The notes under the pieces are model-generated. The model searched no databases. It was not told the DNA's origin and saw nothing but the letters and a program-made list of their open reading frames with translations. The position numbers were made by a program, and so were the translations under genes. A stretch of DNA of 64,000 nt from Lepas anatifera (Eukaryota; Arthropoda; Thecostraca; Lepadidae), in assembly GCA_034440635.1 (NCBI GenBank), contig JAOTON010000965.1:62001-126000 (forward strand), in the 5' to 3' direction. The first letter of the stretch is position 1; the number at the start of each line of letters is the position of its first letter. Below are positions 32,462-43,799 of this stretch, in pieces.

Positions 32462-33223
32462 TTTAAAAAAACGACACAAATTGACTTCTTCAAACTAATC
32501 ATGCTTTCACAAATTATGCTTTTAAACTCACCACACACCTCAATAATTGTAAACACGGTATGTATCTCGGACAGGTAAGCTTGAATACTCAGCGAGGAAA
32601 GCGGGCCTCTCTGAACCGGCATGACAGAATCAATATTTGTTGCCTTGGTGCATATCTATGAGGGACTTTTCTTATCAATCACACTAAGGTGAACGGCATT
32701 GCGTTTGGGGCTTGTACTGCAATTTTAAATCATTAAAATCAGCATTTTCTACCGCCAGACAAGCAATGCGGTCAGACGACGTTTTTCAAGTTTGATACAG
32801 ACTGGACGTAGGGCCAATATACTCAATAGGACCTGGAGACTCGGCGCCGCTCAGAAGGCCGTGAAACAACGCCCAGCGGCAGTACCATTGTGGCCAGCGT
32901 GACGCAATACGCAGGAACTTGTGCAACATTTGTTCTTGCTTCGAGATTATGGAGAGGCACAGATCTGTTGAAATGGTGTCATTTTGTAGGCAATAAGTGA
33001 GTTAATCAGCATATATTTTTTCAAATTTTAATTTGTCATTCCTAGCAGCAGGAAGCAATTTGGCTCAAAAATCATGTTTTCCGCTGCCAACTATTCGTTT
33101 TCGCCAGCACGAAAAGTGATCAAATAAACTTTGTTTGGTCTGATTCGTGATCACTGAGTGCCAAGGCTTCAGAAATTTCCCGGGGAGCGGGGATCAAAAA
33201 TAGAAATGCAAAACCAACCCACC

Positions 33224-33224
<1 letters not shown>
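32462..33224. other. No recognisable feature
   Basis: No repeat partner in the window and no supportable ORF. Confidence 0.4.

Positions 33225-33258
<34 letters not shown>
33225..33258. repeat. (AT)n microsatellite
   Basis: About 16 consecutive AT units. Confidence 0.95.
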
Positions 33259-33260
<2 letters not shown>

Positions 33261-34389
33261 TAAGGGCGGGTAAAGGTACGCAGGAGATGTTTTAGTTACT
33301 TAGCAGCCACTGAGATGGTGGATACCGTGGCATAAAGAAGCAAGGTCAGCGCCTTGGTTGCAGAACAAAATTCACCGTGCTCCTGTTCTTTCCGCGGGAG
33401 AACAGAGCAAGATAAGTTTTTGGGCACCCTTGATGTAGTATTTCTGAAGTAAGTTAACTTGTAGAACATGCTCCTGCTATCAACAGTATTATGTTACGAC
33501 CTGTCATCAGTTAGAAAGCTGAGCTTAAACTGTGCCGTAGGACTGGAGCTTACGCTAAAACGCCTGTCAATATGTTTATGAAGACTTTTTCCCAAGGAAG
33601 CATGTCCAGCAACAGTACGCAGTAGACCACATTACTCCGAGATAAAAATATAAATGCTGTGCGACAATTTCAGCATTTTATACAGAGGGGATGGGTCAAC
33701 GTGGCTATCCTTGGTCAGACAAATATAGTACCAGCTCGTAATGAGGGTAATGCATCCTGCTCTGAACTGACGGCATTGTGCGTCACGAGCTTGTCACCAG
33801 GCTAGCTTTCAGGTATATATACCTTGATCACGATAGAAACACTAGCTCACTATTTAATATAGCCATGTGCAATAGGGTGAGTCATACTCTTGAGAAAAAT
33901 AAAATTTCCGTATTTTAACTCGGTACTGCGATTTTATTATGCGAAATTGAATTCTAAGAAGCTTTCTTCAAATACATTTTTGTCACAAATTACTTACAAG
34001 GTCGCAAAAACGAACATGTGCGTTTTTGAAGTTATGCGTAGAAAAGTTATAGGATAATGCCGGCACTCGCAGGCAGTATGAACTTTCGAGCGATCGCGAG
34101 CTATTAAGTTCCAAGATACTTTTATCTAGTTCAGCCATGCAGGCCACAAATTCAGGTTGCACGTGCCCGGGGCATTTCTAGTGCACCTTTGGGGGAGGAG
34201 GATTCGGGACATATAATGAAAGAACACGGCTTGTTTTTAGAAAATCGGTCTAAATCTGCTAAAACTAGGTAATATGTGACTGCGTTCAGGGGCATGATCA
34301 GATTGCTTCCCACTGGATCCGTCCCTGGCACGTGCAGTCGATAAAATCTGAACGCGAGAAGAAATGCATAAAAGGCGGCGAAATCACAG
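33259..34389. other. No recognisable feature
   Basis: AT-rich sequence without a supportable ORF or repeat partner. It is the flank of the retrotransposon row. Confidence 0.4.
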
Positions 34390-35250
34390 TGTTCAGTTCA
34401 AAGGCTAACACTACGTTCTGAGCTCTGCCGACAGATCTGGTTGTCTGGCGTCCGACGCCCGGCTGCCTATTGCGACTGCTGTTGGCGGCTGTTGGAGTTC
34501 CTGTGACCACCTGCTCCGAGCGCTGTTGCTGGTACCAGCCCTGCCTATCGCTGTTTCCACAGCTGACCTGTAAATATTATCTCTATCGGACTAGGTGGTG
34601 TTGGTTTCTAGGATTCCGGCCACCTAGTACCCTTTTCCTCAGTCCCGTCCCGCATCTTTCTCAACTATCATTTCTCTCTTCGGCCTGAAACCCGAGCGGT
34701 GGTTAGCCTGGGTGACCTCACTTGTTGAACCTCTGGTTCGTGGGTGAGGGGCTTTGACTGGACCTATCGGTCCTTCATTGCCAAAATCCCTAAACGTACG
34801 GCCAGTAGACTGTCTTTCACCCTCGCTAATTAGCAGTGAGGTCCCACACATACCCTCCACGGGCTGCGTCTATGCAAAGGTGTCACGGCACCTGCCCATA
34901 AAACACTACCTTAAAATAACGTAGGTCCCAGTTAGGACCCTTTCGAGGCTAATAGCCACCTAGGTCCCTGATAGGTCCTGAAGAGGCCCCTTGCCTCTCC
35001 TCCGATTAGTGATAGGTCCTGAAGAGGCCCCCTGCCTCTCCTCCGCTCAGTAACCTTCTAGTGGCTGTAACAGCCCACTGTAATTAGGAAATTTCAGCCG
35101 ATACTCCAGATAGGATAAAATCCCACACCACGCTGTATATAGGTTAACTTCCCATTAGTTAAAGCTCTATTGCCTAACCTTCCAATTCACCAGCCTTACA
35201 CAAGAGCCAGTCAGTTAGCGTCTCCTCAAAATTCTCTACTGCACAAGCAC
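34390..35250 (+). repeat. Diverged extra copy of the retrotransposon 5' leader
   Basis: GGTGGTGTTGGTTTCTAGGA, GGACCTATCGGTCCTTCATTG and CCTGAAGAGGCCCCTTGCC match the leaders of copies 1 (35,690-36,270) and 2 (47,700-48,290), about 1.09 kb upstream of the copy 1 match. It is clearly more diverged than copies 1 and 2 are from each other. Either it is the stub of an older fourth element, or the family has a two-monomer leader. The pair GATAGGTCCTGAAGAGGCCC is itself duplicated at about 34,970 and 35,010. Confidence 0.65.
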
Positions 35251-35328
35251 TCACCCTCCCTGCCTCATTCTCTGGCTCCGCCGTTATTTAGGCTAGTCGG
35301 GCCGCGTGGGGAAAACCGCCCGACGATC

Positions 35329-35355
35329 TGACGTCACGCACACGCTATGACGTCA
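35329..35355. promoter_or_regulatory. Two CRE/ATF-type palindromes before copy 1
   Basis: TGACGTCA occurs at 35,329-35,336 and again at 35,348-35,355, followed by (CA)n. TGACGTCA is the known CREB/ATF core. The pair lies about 50-70 bp before the start of sequence shared by the two leaders, where an upstream activating element might sit. It is not present before copy 2, whose leader joins the 3' end of copy 1. Confidence 0.4.
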
Positions 35356-35399
35356 CACACACACAAGACCGGACGGGAGGACGAGGCTGCCTGACTGAC

Positions 35400-36389
35400 A
35401 CCCTGCTTGAGCGTTTGCCGGCAGGTCTGGTGTCGTTGCTGCTTGCTGTCGTTGCTGCTTGCTGCTGTTCCTGCTGCGAAGACAAGAAGAAGGAGTAGAA
35501 GACTTTTTCATGACCCGCTCCCGGCTCGAGTCTTCGCTGCGATCGGTCTGTCCCACCGACCGCTGTTTTTACAGCTGGTCGGTGCGGTACTTTCACTCCA
35601 GCCGGCCTCACCAGCCGCTGTTTTTACAGCTGGTTGGTGTGGTGCTGTTGGATGTCAGCCGGTCAGTTCGGTAATTACCCTATCGGTCCAGGTGGTGTTG
35701 GTTTCTAGGACTCCGGCCACCTGGTACCTCTTCTTCTCAGTCCAATAACCCTACTCTTTCTCTACTGTCCCTTTTTCTCTTCGGCCGGAAACCCGAACGG
35801 TGGGACGCTTGTCCCGGGGTGAGCACTCTTGTTGGACCTCGTCAGTCCTTGGGCGTGTGGCTTTGTCTGGGCCTATCGGCCCTACATTGCTAAAATCCCT
35901 AGAACGCAAGGCCTTCTCTCTTTCACCCCCGCTTAATAGAAGCGGGGCCCCACTCTCACCCTCCACCCGGGCTGCGTCTTTGCAAAGGTGCCACGGTACC
36001 TGCCCCTAGGGATACACTAGCATAGGCCCCAGTCAGGCTCCTTTTAGAGGCTGAGTCAGCCACCTAGGCCCCTGTTAGGTCCCGAAGAGGCACCTGCCTC
36101 CCCTCCGGCTTAAAACCCCTTTTTAGTGGCTGAGTCAGCCTGTTGCACACAGTTCTAAGGTTAGGTGCTTTTACTAAGCACTCCCCAGATAAGATAAAAA
36201 TCCCATACCCAACCCTAGCTAGGTTAATTCTCCCATTAGCTTTGTTAGTAACAGTAGGACCCCTTTGCTCTGATTTTCTGCTTCTCTAGCCATTTTTATC
36301 CAAAAGGTTTTAGCCAAGCTAATACCAAGTTTGTTAACGTATCCCATCTAAACGTAAACGTAACATATCTATAGAACCACCTAGCATCC
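35400..36389 (+). promoter_or_regulatory. 5' leader of copy 1
   Basis: About 1 kb, C/T-rich, with no conserved ORF. It holds two related TGTTTTTACAGCTGGT blocks (35,564 and 35,620), a GAGGC/GGGTCCC-rich middle, and a TCC-rich run before the ATG. Non-LTR leaders carry internal promoters; none is obvious by motif here. It is very close to the leader of copy 2 (47,498-48,398). Confidence 0.6.
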
Positions 36390-38182
36390 ATGGCTTCCAA
36401 CTCTCTTTTCCGTCCCTCCAGCCCCCGTCTGAACAAAGCCAACCTGCCAAGCGGAGCTTGGCTGGTTGGCACCTACCTTTCAACGCACCAAAACTTGGCC
36501 AAAGAATCTACCTTCAATCTGGATAAGGCCATCAGCCAAAAAGTGAAAGGTAGTTTTGAAATCATTAAACACCAAAAGGATGTCCTGATCAAAACCTCCA
36601 ACCAGGAATCCACCCAAGCCCTGCTGGCCACAAAAACGTTTGGGTCAAAACCAGTACTCTTTTCGATTCACCACTCCCTTAACTTCTACCGGGGCATCAT
36701 CAATGCCCCGGAAGTGTCCCATCTCTCCGATGTGGACTTTGAGCACACGTTTGACTTCAAAGGTCAAAATGTGCTAGCCCTCGAAAAGTTAAACCCCAGC
36801 AAAAATGTCACGCAAAAAGACCCCCGCCTGAGAGATGACCGTTTTGTCGTCACCTTCGACACAAAGTGTCGGGATGACTGCGGCCAAATTAAACTGGGCG
36901 ACTGCGTCTACCCAGTTAGGCCGTACTACCCCCTCCCTATTCGTTGCCAATCTGTCAAAGGTACGGGCACGTAGAAACAAATTGTAAAAAACCCCACCCT
37001 ACGATGCGGCAAGTGCAGTGCTAAGCACCGCACTAAAGAGTGCACCTCTAAAAGCCTCATGTGTGCTGCCTGTGGCGGCGCTCATGGGGCTGATAATCCC
37101 AAGTGCCCGACCTGGCTCCGACAGAAAGAGATAAACGTTCTAGCTGAGGAAAAAAAGATCCCATTTGACCTGGCCCGCAAACAAGTGCTGCAAAAAGAAA
37201 AAAGCCGCACAGTCCCAAAAAGCTGTGGTAGCAAGGCCACCACAGCAGCCCCCAGCACAGCCGGCCAGGAGCATCCCACTTTGGAAAAGCCTCAGCCACC
37301 CAAAAACACTAGCCGCCACATCCGCCCTCTAATGGAGCCACTCTTCTTGGCGCACATCAGGCCGTCCGTCCCCCTCCCCCCACCACGTGGCGCAGTCACA
37401 TTTTGGCGCAGGTGGACGCCCGTTGCGGGCTGGGAGGACCTCCTGACCCGCACTAGTTCTCCGCCAGGTCTTCCGACCGAAAATCCTCCCGCCCCTCAGG
37501 CACCTAAAATCACCAGGAAGACCTGGACACCCGCAGCAGGGTAGCAAAGCCACTCAGCTCGAGTGCTCGACAAAGCTAAATTTCCTACACTACCTGCCCC
37601 TAAGCACTCTAAATTCACCGGTGCTCCCCTTCCCAGGCGCCGCCAAAGGCAGGCACCGAGAAGGCCTCTAACGAGTGGCAGCCCACCCCCTCAGGGTAAA
37701 ACGGCTGCCACTCAATCCAAAGTTCAAAAAGTCGCAACTGCAACCCAAACTGAAACTGCTCCTCTCTCCATGGAAAGAAGCGACGCTTCTTTCCAAATCG
37801 CACCGACCACCCGCACTTGCGGATCTCAAACCGACCTCATAGGTCATTTTATGCAGTTTCAGTTCTCAAGTGAACTCGAAACGTCAGACGACAAAAGTCA
37901 GTCTGACCACGACCTGACCGGGACAGAGACCAAATCTGACGCCAGCAGTGCATCAGAGACGGACTCTGCAAAAACTGTTGTAAACACTTCTAGTGCTCCC
38001 CTTTTGGAAACCCCCAGCCCCGGCACCTCCAGCCCCGGCACCTCCAGCCCCGGCAGCTCCCCGTAGCAAGGAAAATTAGCTTTTCTAGGCACTCTACCCC
38101 CGTTTCTCCTGCCAGCGATAGCAGCAGCAGCAGGTGCTCCTACAACCTTCGTAAGCGTAGATCCCCAAAGCACAAACGTTAA
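36390..38182 (+). pseudogene. ORF1 (gag-like nucleic-acid-binding protein), copy 1, broken
   Basis: The start MASNSLFRPSSPRLNKANLP is shared with copy 2. The N-terminal 190 residues are a conserved domain without a clear motif. Then come three CCHC-type knuckles (CQxCxRYGHVExNC, CGKCSxKHRTKEC, CAACGGAHGADNPKC), which bind the element RNA, and a long Pro/Ser/Thr-rich tail ending YNLRKRRSPKHKR. Breaks relative to copy 2 are a 1-nt loss near 36,950 and a 1-nt gain near 36,985 with a stop at 36,972-36,974 between them, a TGG-to-TAG change at 37,542-37,544, and a 1-nt loss near 38,060. The second and third knuckles therefore lie in a frame reopened from about 37,000. Confidence 0.85.
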
Positions 38183-38188
38183 ACCACC

Positions 38189-41100
38189 ATGGGTTCAATT
38201 CTGCAATGGAACACAAATGGCCTTATCGGGAAATTCCCGCTTTTTTCATCAATATTTGCTGAGAAAAAACCGGCGCTAGCAGCATTACAAGAGACCCACT
38301 TTATTGATAAAGATAACGATAAATACAAAATCTCGGGGTACTCTTGGTATCGCCATAATGTAAACGCTGCTGTCCGTAAGGGAGGCACAGCCATCCTAAT
38401 AGAAAATAGCATCCCACACAGTCACGTGCCTTTGGTAACATCACTGGACTGTGTAGCTATTAGCTTGAAAATACAATACGTCCAATTGACGGTAGTTTCA
38501 ACATACATATCTCCTACCGACCCTGATCCACCAACGGATCGGGAACTCGTTCAACTATTTAATCAAATAAACGGGCCTTTTTTATTACTTGGAGACTTGA
38601 ATGGTCACCACCCATCCTGGGGCAGCGCCACACCAAACCGTAGAGGTGAAATTATATATGACGCAATAGGTTCTCAAAATTTAGTTATCCTAAATAACGG
38701 TGCACCAACCCGCCAAGCAACGCAAAGCGGACATTTAGACTCAGCCATTGATATTTCGTGCTGCACGCCTAGAATTCCGTCACTGTTTACCTGGGATGTC
38801 GAAGACAGCCCAGGCATGAGCGATCACCTCCCTATCAAAATTGATATCCCCAAGGAGCACTCGACCGCGTTGATCTGTTTACCCCTTCCTGGAGTCTAAA
38901 ACGAGCGGACTGAACAAAATTTGAGGCAGAGGTCGACCTCACACTGGTCACCGAAGGCGACCCACACTCGACAGACATTGAATTAATACTAAGAGCCATA
39001 AGATCAGCAGCACAAGTAGCAATACCAAAAACCAGAGGACCCCGAAAGAAAAACGGAGCCCCATGGTGGAACGCAGAGACGGCACACGCCAAAGCTCAAA
39101 TGATAAGAGCCCGCAAGGCATATGAGAGGAGGGCACACAGCCCTACTCGATGTGCACTTCGGGCAGCAAAAGAACACTTTCAAAACATGTGCAAGCGGGT
39201 TAAAATGGATAGCTTCAACTCTTTTGCCTCCAAATTCAACCGCTTCACTCCCACCACCCAAGTTTGGAAAACCATCAGAGCTTTCTCTGCGAAGCGACCA
39301 CCCCGTGGACCCTTCCCTCAACTAAAAATAGCTGGCCAACCCATCACTGAACCTAAGGAAGTCATGGATAAATTTGCTGACCATTACGCCAGTGTCGCAG
39401 CTAATAATTCGTACAGCCAGCGCTCCAAAGACCAGGCAGAATGGTGCAAAAAGCACACATTCATTAATTATGGTATTCGAGAGTACTATAACATACCTTT
39501 CATAATGACCGAGCTAAATTACGCCATTAGCAAGTGTGGAAACACTGCAGTGGGCCCTGACGAAATTCACTACTCTTTCTTCAGGCACCTCAGCCAAACA
39601 GCACTAAAGTACCTGCTTTCAGCCATTAACAACATGTTTCTTAGCGACTCTTTCCCCACATCGTGGCGAGAGAGTATTATCATTCCCCTTCCAAAACCTG
39701 GCAAAGAAAAAACAGACCCAAAAGGATATCGCCCAATTTCGCTTACTAGCTGTGCTAGCAAGCTTGTCGAGCGCATGGTAAACGTTAGACTTCACGAGAT
39801 CCTCGAAAAGAAACTTGATGCTATGCAATCAGGCTTCCGGCGCGGGCGAGCCACCACTGACAGTTTGGTGAAACTAGGCAGTGACATCCAGAATGGCTTT
39901 TACAAAAAGCAAGTAACAAAAGCCGCATTCCTAGACATTAAATCGGCGTTCGATCGCGTACAAAAAGACGTCCTTTTGTTTAAATTAAGGAAGCTAGGAA
40001 TCCGCGGCCACCTTGCAAAATTCATTGAAAACTTCCTCAAGGATCGAAAATTCCAAGTCCGTTGTGGCACCACATACTCCTACCTGGCAACCCAAGACCA
40101 AGGCACACCCCAGGGTAGCGTTCTGTCCCCCACCCTCTTTCTAGTAATGATCAATGATCTCTTCGCCAAAAAGCTACCGCCTGGAATAAATTACTCCCTT
40201 TTTGCGGACGATGTCGCTATTTGGAAATCAACTGCAATAGATACCAGGCGGTATAATGAGCCAAACTTTCAGCATGAAACTACGCAGTTAAAGGATAGCT
40301 TAAACGACATCGATAATTGGTGCAGTTTAATGGGTCTATCACTCTCGGCGGAAAAATCATCAGTCGTTGTCTTTGCCAGAGCGCATTCCAAACACGACCC
40401 TCCACGGCTCCAAATCTCGGATAAACCTATTGAATGCACCAATAGCTTTAAATTCTTGGGCGTCACCCTAGATTCCCGATTGAGTTTCAATGAGCATATC
40501 ACCAAAGTCGTCTCTAGCTGTCAAAAGCAAGTCAACATTCTCGGCATGCTCGGCGGCACAGAGTATGGCGGGGATCGAAAGAACCTGCTTATGCTCTACA
40601 AGTCCCTGATACGGTCCATTCTCGAATATAATTCGTTCGTTTTTGACTCGACGAACAAGACCAATAAACTAAAGCTAGAGCGAGTCCAAAATGCTAGTAT
40701 CCGGGCAGCCACAGGCGCGCTCTCAGAATCCCCCATCACCAGCCTGCTAACTGATGGCGGGCTATGCCCACTGCAGACAAGACGCGACGCCCAGCTTATT
40801 TCTTACTATATTAAGGTCCAATCCACCGAAAACCACCCGGCAAAACAATGTTTCGCCCATCCCAGACGAGCAAATAAAGCCACTCTACAGAAGTGGCCCC
40901 CATTTAAGCACAGAGTAGCGAAAACCCTGGAAAGCCTTAATCTTGCACTGCCAGCAACAATAGGCAAACCCCCACTCTCGCGCTTCTGGACTCGGAAAGA
41001 GCCCAAAGTTGAATTTCTTTTCACTTCCCGTAAAACGGACTTCTCAGAGGAAGAAGTCTCCCAGAAATTCCTAGAGTTCCAATCTTGTAACGCGGACAAG

Positions 41101-41910
41101 ACTTTTATATTTACAGACGGCTCCAAAATAGGCGAAAAAGTAGGCCTCGGCATCTGGGGGCAAAATATTTGCCTACAGAAAAGACTTCCGGACAACTGCT
41201 CTATCTTCACAGCCGAGGCTGTTGCCATCCTAGATGCATTAGCCATAATCAGAACCCAAAATATCAACTCAGCCTTCATTTGTTCAGACTCTAAATCTGT
41301 CCTGCAGGCCGTCAGTAACGTAGTCAACCCCAGCCACCACGTTATAGCAGATATTCAGAAAGGTATCGATGATACCCCTGATGTCTCTTTTCTTTGGATC
41401 CCGGGCCACTGCAAAATTCAAGGAAATGAAAAGGCCGATGAGCAGGCAAAAAAGTCCCCAGAACTTAGAGAGATCGCACCCTTAATGTGGTCTGGAGATG
41501 ATAGCATAGCTCTCCTCCAGGCCAGTATCCGGAAGCAAATTCAAAATAACTGGACCACAAACCACAGCGCCCACCTATTCTATATCAAGCTTAACATCGG
41601 CTACTGGCCCGGTTCCAACCAAAAGAGTCGGCGGCGCGAGGTTATTCTAACCAGACTCAGAAATGGACACACAAAATTAAATGCCTATTGGAACGAGGGT
41701 ACCTGTGGTACCTGCGACGCAATGGAGAATCCCTATCACATTCTCATCAATTGTCCCCAGCACAATACCCATCGGCAACCCATGCTAGATTACTGCCGAA
41801 TCCAAAACATCCCTGTAGACCTAAAAACTCTGCTCGGTAACGACCATCCTGAGCTACTCGAAAAACTCTTTACATTTCTAAAGGACTCTGGGCTAGAGAA
41901 GTTTCTATAA
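38189..41910 (+). pseudogene. ORF2 (endonuclease, reverse transcriptase, RNase H), copy 1, broken
   Basis: The ATG sits in ACCACCATGG, six bases after the ORF1 stop. The exonuclease-endonuclease-phosphatase domain (38,189 to about 38,850) has QWNTNG (6-11), QETH (34-37), GDLNGHH (135-141) and SDHLPI (211-216), all catalytic motifs present. A 1-nt loss near 38,850 and a TGG-to-TGA change at 38,911-38,913 break the frame. From 39,100 the 936-codon frame holds RT (AFLDIKSAFD at 39,925; FADD at 40,201-40,212), RNase H (TDGSK with Asp at 41,116; TAEA; SDSKS; GNEKADEQA) and a CX2CX7HX4C knuckle at 41,704. Length without breaks is about 1,240 codons. No RT or RNase H catalytic residue is missing. 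Confidence 0.9.
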
Positions 41911-42685
41911 ATCCCCCCTCCCAGTATATATGATGGAGGGTGCATGGTGCACCCCCAAAGTAGGACTTGCCTATTCTCCAATTAACCATTCATGTCATAG
42001 ATGATCCACTGCAAAATTTAAGCAATAGTTGTTTAAGCTTTAAATGGTTTATCGTAGGTTAAGGATAGGTTATGCTAGGCTAGCTTTGAAATCAGGTTAG
42101 GTTAAATAGGTTAGATTTCTTCACCGCAGTGATACCTTTAGCTGCGGCTCTATGCTAACGACACTCATGCTCTTACTAACAATCTAACTGTCCTCTCACA
42201 CTTCTTTTCCTCTGCGCGGCGGCTGCCCAGCCGGAGAGGGGAGCTGCAACCTCACCTCTGGGTTGCAGGGTAAATTCGCGGCACCCTGGCCAGGTGTTTA
42301 GCGCAGTTTCTAAAATATGAAAATTATTGATTTAACGGAGGATTTCGAGTAACGTAGACAAGCGGACATCAGTAGCTGACACACAAAATTCTAAATTCTA
42401 AATTCCAAATTCTAAATTTAAGGTCTTTAACCACAGAGATAACCTTTGCACTCTGCGGGTCTAAATTTATTAAAAGACCTCCCTTGGCATGGCTATGCCA
42501 TTGCCACTACACGTCCATTCGCAAGGTAAAAATATCTTGCAACCCATTACTTGAAATAACTCCCATTGCTTTAACAGACTAACGTAGCTTGCCCTCACGC
42601 AAAACTCTAAAACTCGCCCACACACTCCTTTAGAGGCGGGCAAAGGTGCTATACACACAACACCTAATAAAAAGCCATAAGCAAG
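41911..42685 (+). other. 3' UTR of copy 1
   Basis: It begins with ATCCCCCCTCCCAGTATATA and a small hairpin (GGGTGCATGGTGCACCC at about 41,938-41,954), includes a CGGCGGCTGCCCAGCCGGAG segment, and a run of AAATTCT words at 42,387-42,420. It ends with AATAAA at 42,666-42,671 and GCCATAAGCAAG. There is no poly(A); the copy joins the next one directly. Copy 2 has the same 3' UTR at 60,757-61,530. Confidence 0.75.
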
Positions 42686-42795
42686 CGTTTGCCGTTGAGT
42701 CCAGGCGATTCCATTCTGAGCGTTTGCCGGCAGGTCTGGTGCCGTTGCTGCTTGCGGTCGCTGCTGCTTGCTGTTGTTCCTGCTGCGAAGACAAG
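42686..42795 (+). mobile_element. Start of non-LTR copy 2 (leader, part 1)
   Basis: The first about 31 bases (CGTTTGCCGTTGAGTCCAGG then CGATTCCATTC) form a junction not seen in copy 1, but begin with a partial repeat of CGTTTGCCG. From about 42,717 GAGCGTTTGCCGGCAGGTCT matches copy 1 at 35,410. The leader is then cut at GAAGACAAG by the LTR element and resumes at 47,494. Confidence 0.75.
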
Positions 42796-42965
42796 TGTTA
42801 TGTCGTCGGAGGCGAGAGGAAGACTGAGTCGGGACCAACCGTGTATTCCAATTTTTGACCTAGTTATATATCTTCGCTCAAGCCAACGAAACGGGTTGCT
42901 GGTATAAACACAGACACTCGCGACACACATTCTGATTTTAGGACTAGACTAAACACTCTACAACA
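42796..42965 (-). repeat. 3' LTR (170 bp)
   Basis: Termini TGTT and AACA. On the minus strand it contains GATATATAA, a TATA-like box, in the middle. It is preceded on the minus strand by the polypurine tract. Confidence 0.9.
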
Positions 42966-43177
42966 TCCCCTTCCTTACGAAAAAATTTCCTTTCGGAATA
43001 TATAATGAAATAAATTAATTTAAACATTCATCAATGGTCCAGGTTTTCTGTTTATGTTACTAAAATAAGCTTCAGTCAAACATTCAAAACATACATTCTT
43101 CCATGCGTATAGTATTTGTACTGGCATTGCTTTTCTTTGTTTTAAGACGTCAATAACCTAATTAATATTCACATTTT

Positions 43178-43799
43178 TTACTCTATTGCTTCGTTTCTAC
43201 GTTTCCTCTCCTTCTTCACAAAGAAAGTGTTTAACATTACATATGATAAAAACGCACGGAGAAGGCTGAAGGTTAATGTAGCCGAAAATGGGGTGGCTAT
43301 GTCTCGCAGGAAGTAAGCCATAACTGTGGCGCACGAGGGCTGAGATGGCAGAAGCGACAGTGACCACAGATCTTGAGAGGCGCGAATATTGCTGGAGTCG
43401 TTGCAGTCAAGCAGGGGGCTGGCACCGGCTGATACGTGCTGACCGTGGCGGCGGAAGTAAATGTACGACTTGAAAAAGAGCGGCTGATGCTTTGGCTGTT
43501 TTGATGGGAGACGTCGTCGATAATTTGTATGTCGAGGCCGAAGGTAAGAAGGTGGCGGGTGAAGCGTAGCGCGTTCAAGTAGGCGAATCCAGGGGCGAAG
43601 TCTGGAGTCGGACTTGCGGATCTGACGTGGTACCTGGGTCAAGTCCGGAAAGCCAAAACAGACGGTCGAATTTGTGAAGTGCGGCGCGATGGTAGGTCAG
43701 CAAACTGCCGTTGGTGACGGTGCAGTCATGTTTCCCAGCCTCCAGTAGTTTTTGATGTAGATTAGCAATAGACGGCGCCTCCAATAAGGGTTTGTGCAA
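43178..43799 (-). pseudogene. Second membrane-protein-like ORF of the LTR element, frame broken
   Basis: Two overlapping frames are open: 43,799-43,575 and 43,642-43,178. The second ends with a hydrophobic span (residues about 107-139, with FSATLTFSLLRAFLSYVMLN) and a basic tail KKERKRRNEAIE, the arrangement of a membrane glycoprotein C-terminus. Coding-looking sequence in yet another phase lies further upstream (about 43,850-43,960), so the gene carries several frame changes. I recognise no family. Position, directly before the 3' LTR and downstream of the Gc-like ORF, suggests a second envelope subunit or a duplicated membrane anchor. Confidence 0.35.

Larger units (their letters stand above)
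35400..42685 (+). mobile_element. Non-LTR retrotransposon, copy 1 (I-group-like, EN-RT-RNase H)
   Basis: Order: leader (about 35,400-36,389), ORF1 with CCHC knuckles (36,390-38,182), ORF2 with endonuclease, RT, RNase H and CCHC (38,189-41,910), then a 775-nt 3' UTR ending AATAAAAAGCCATAAGCAAG at 42,685. The 5' edge is set by comparison with copy 2 (GAGCGTTTGCCGGCAGGTCT, 35,410) and could lie further upstream. The presence of RNase H and two ORFs fits the I superfamily in the broad sense; clade placement needs a tree. At least three breaks in ORF1 and two in ORF2 make it inactive. It is not 5'-truncated, which is unusual for an old copy. Confidence 0.85.

Noticed and set aside
33225..33258. 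A promoter TATA region
   Set aside because: It is a plain (AT)n microsatellite with no gene following.
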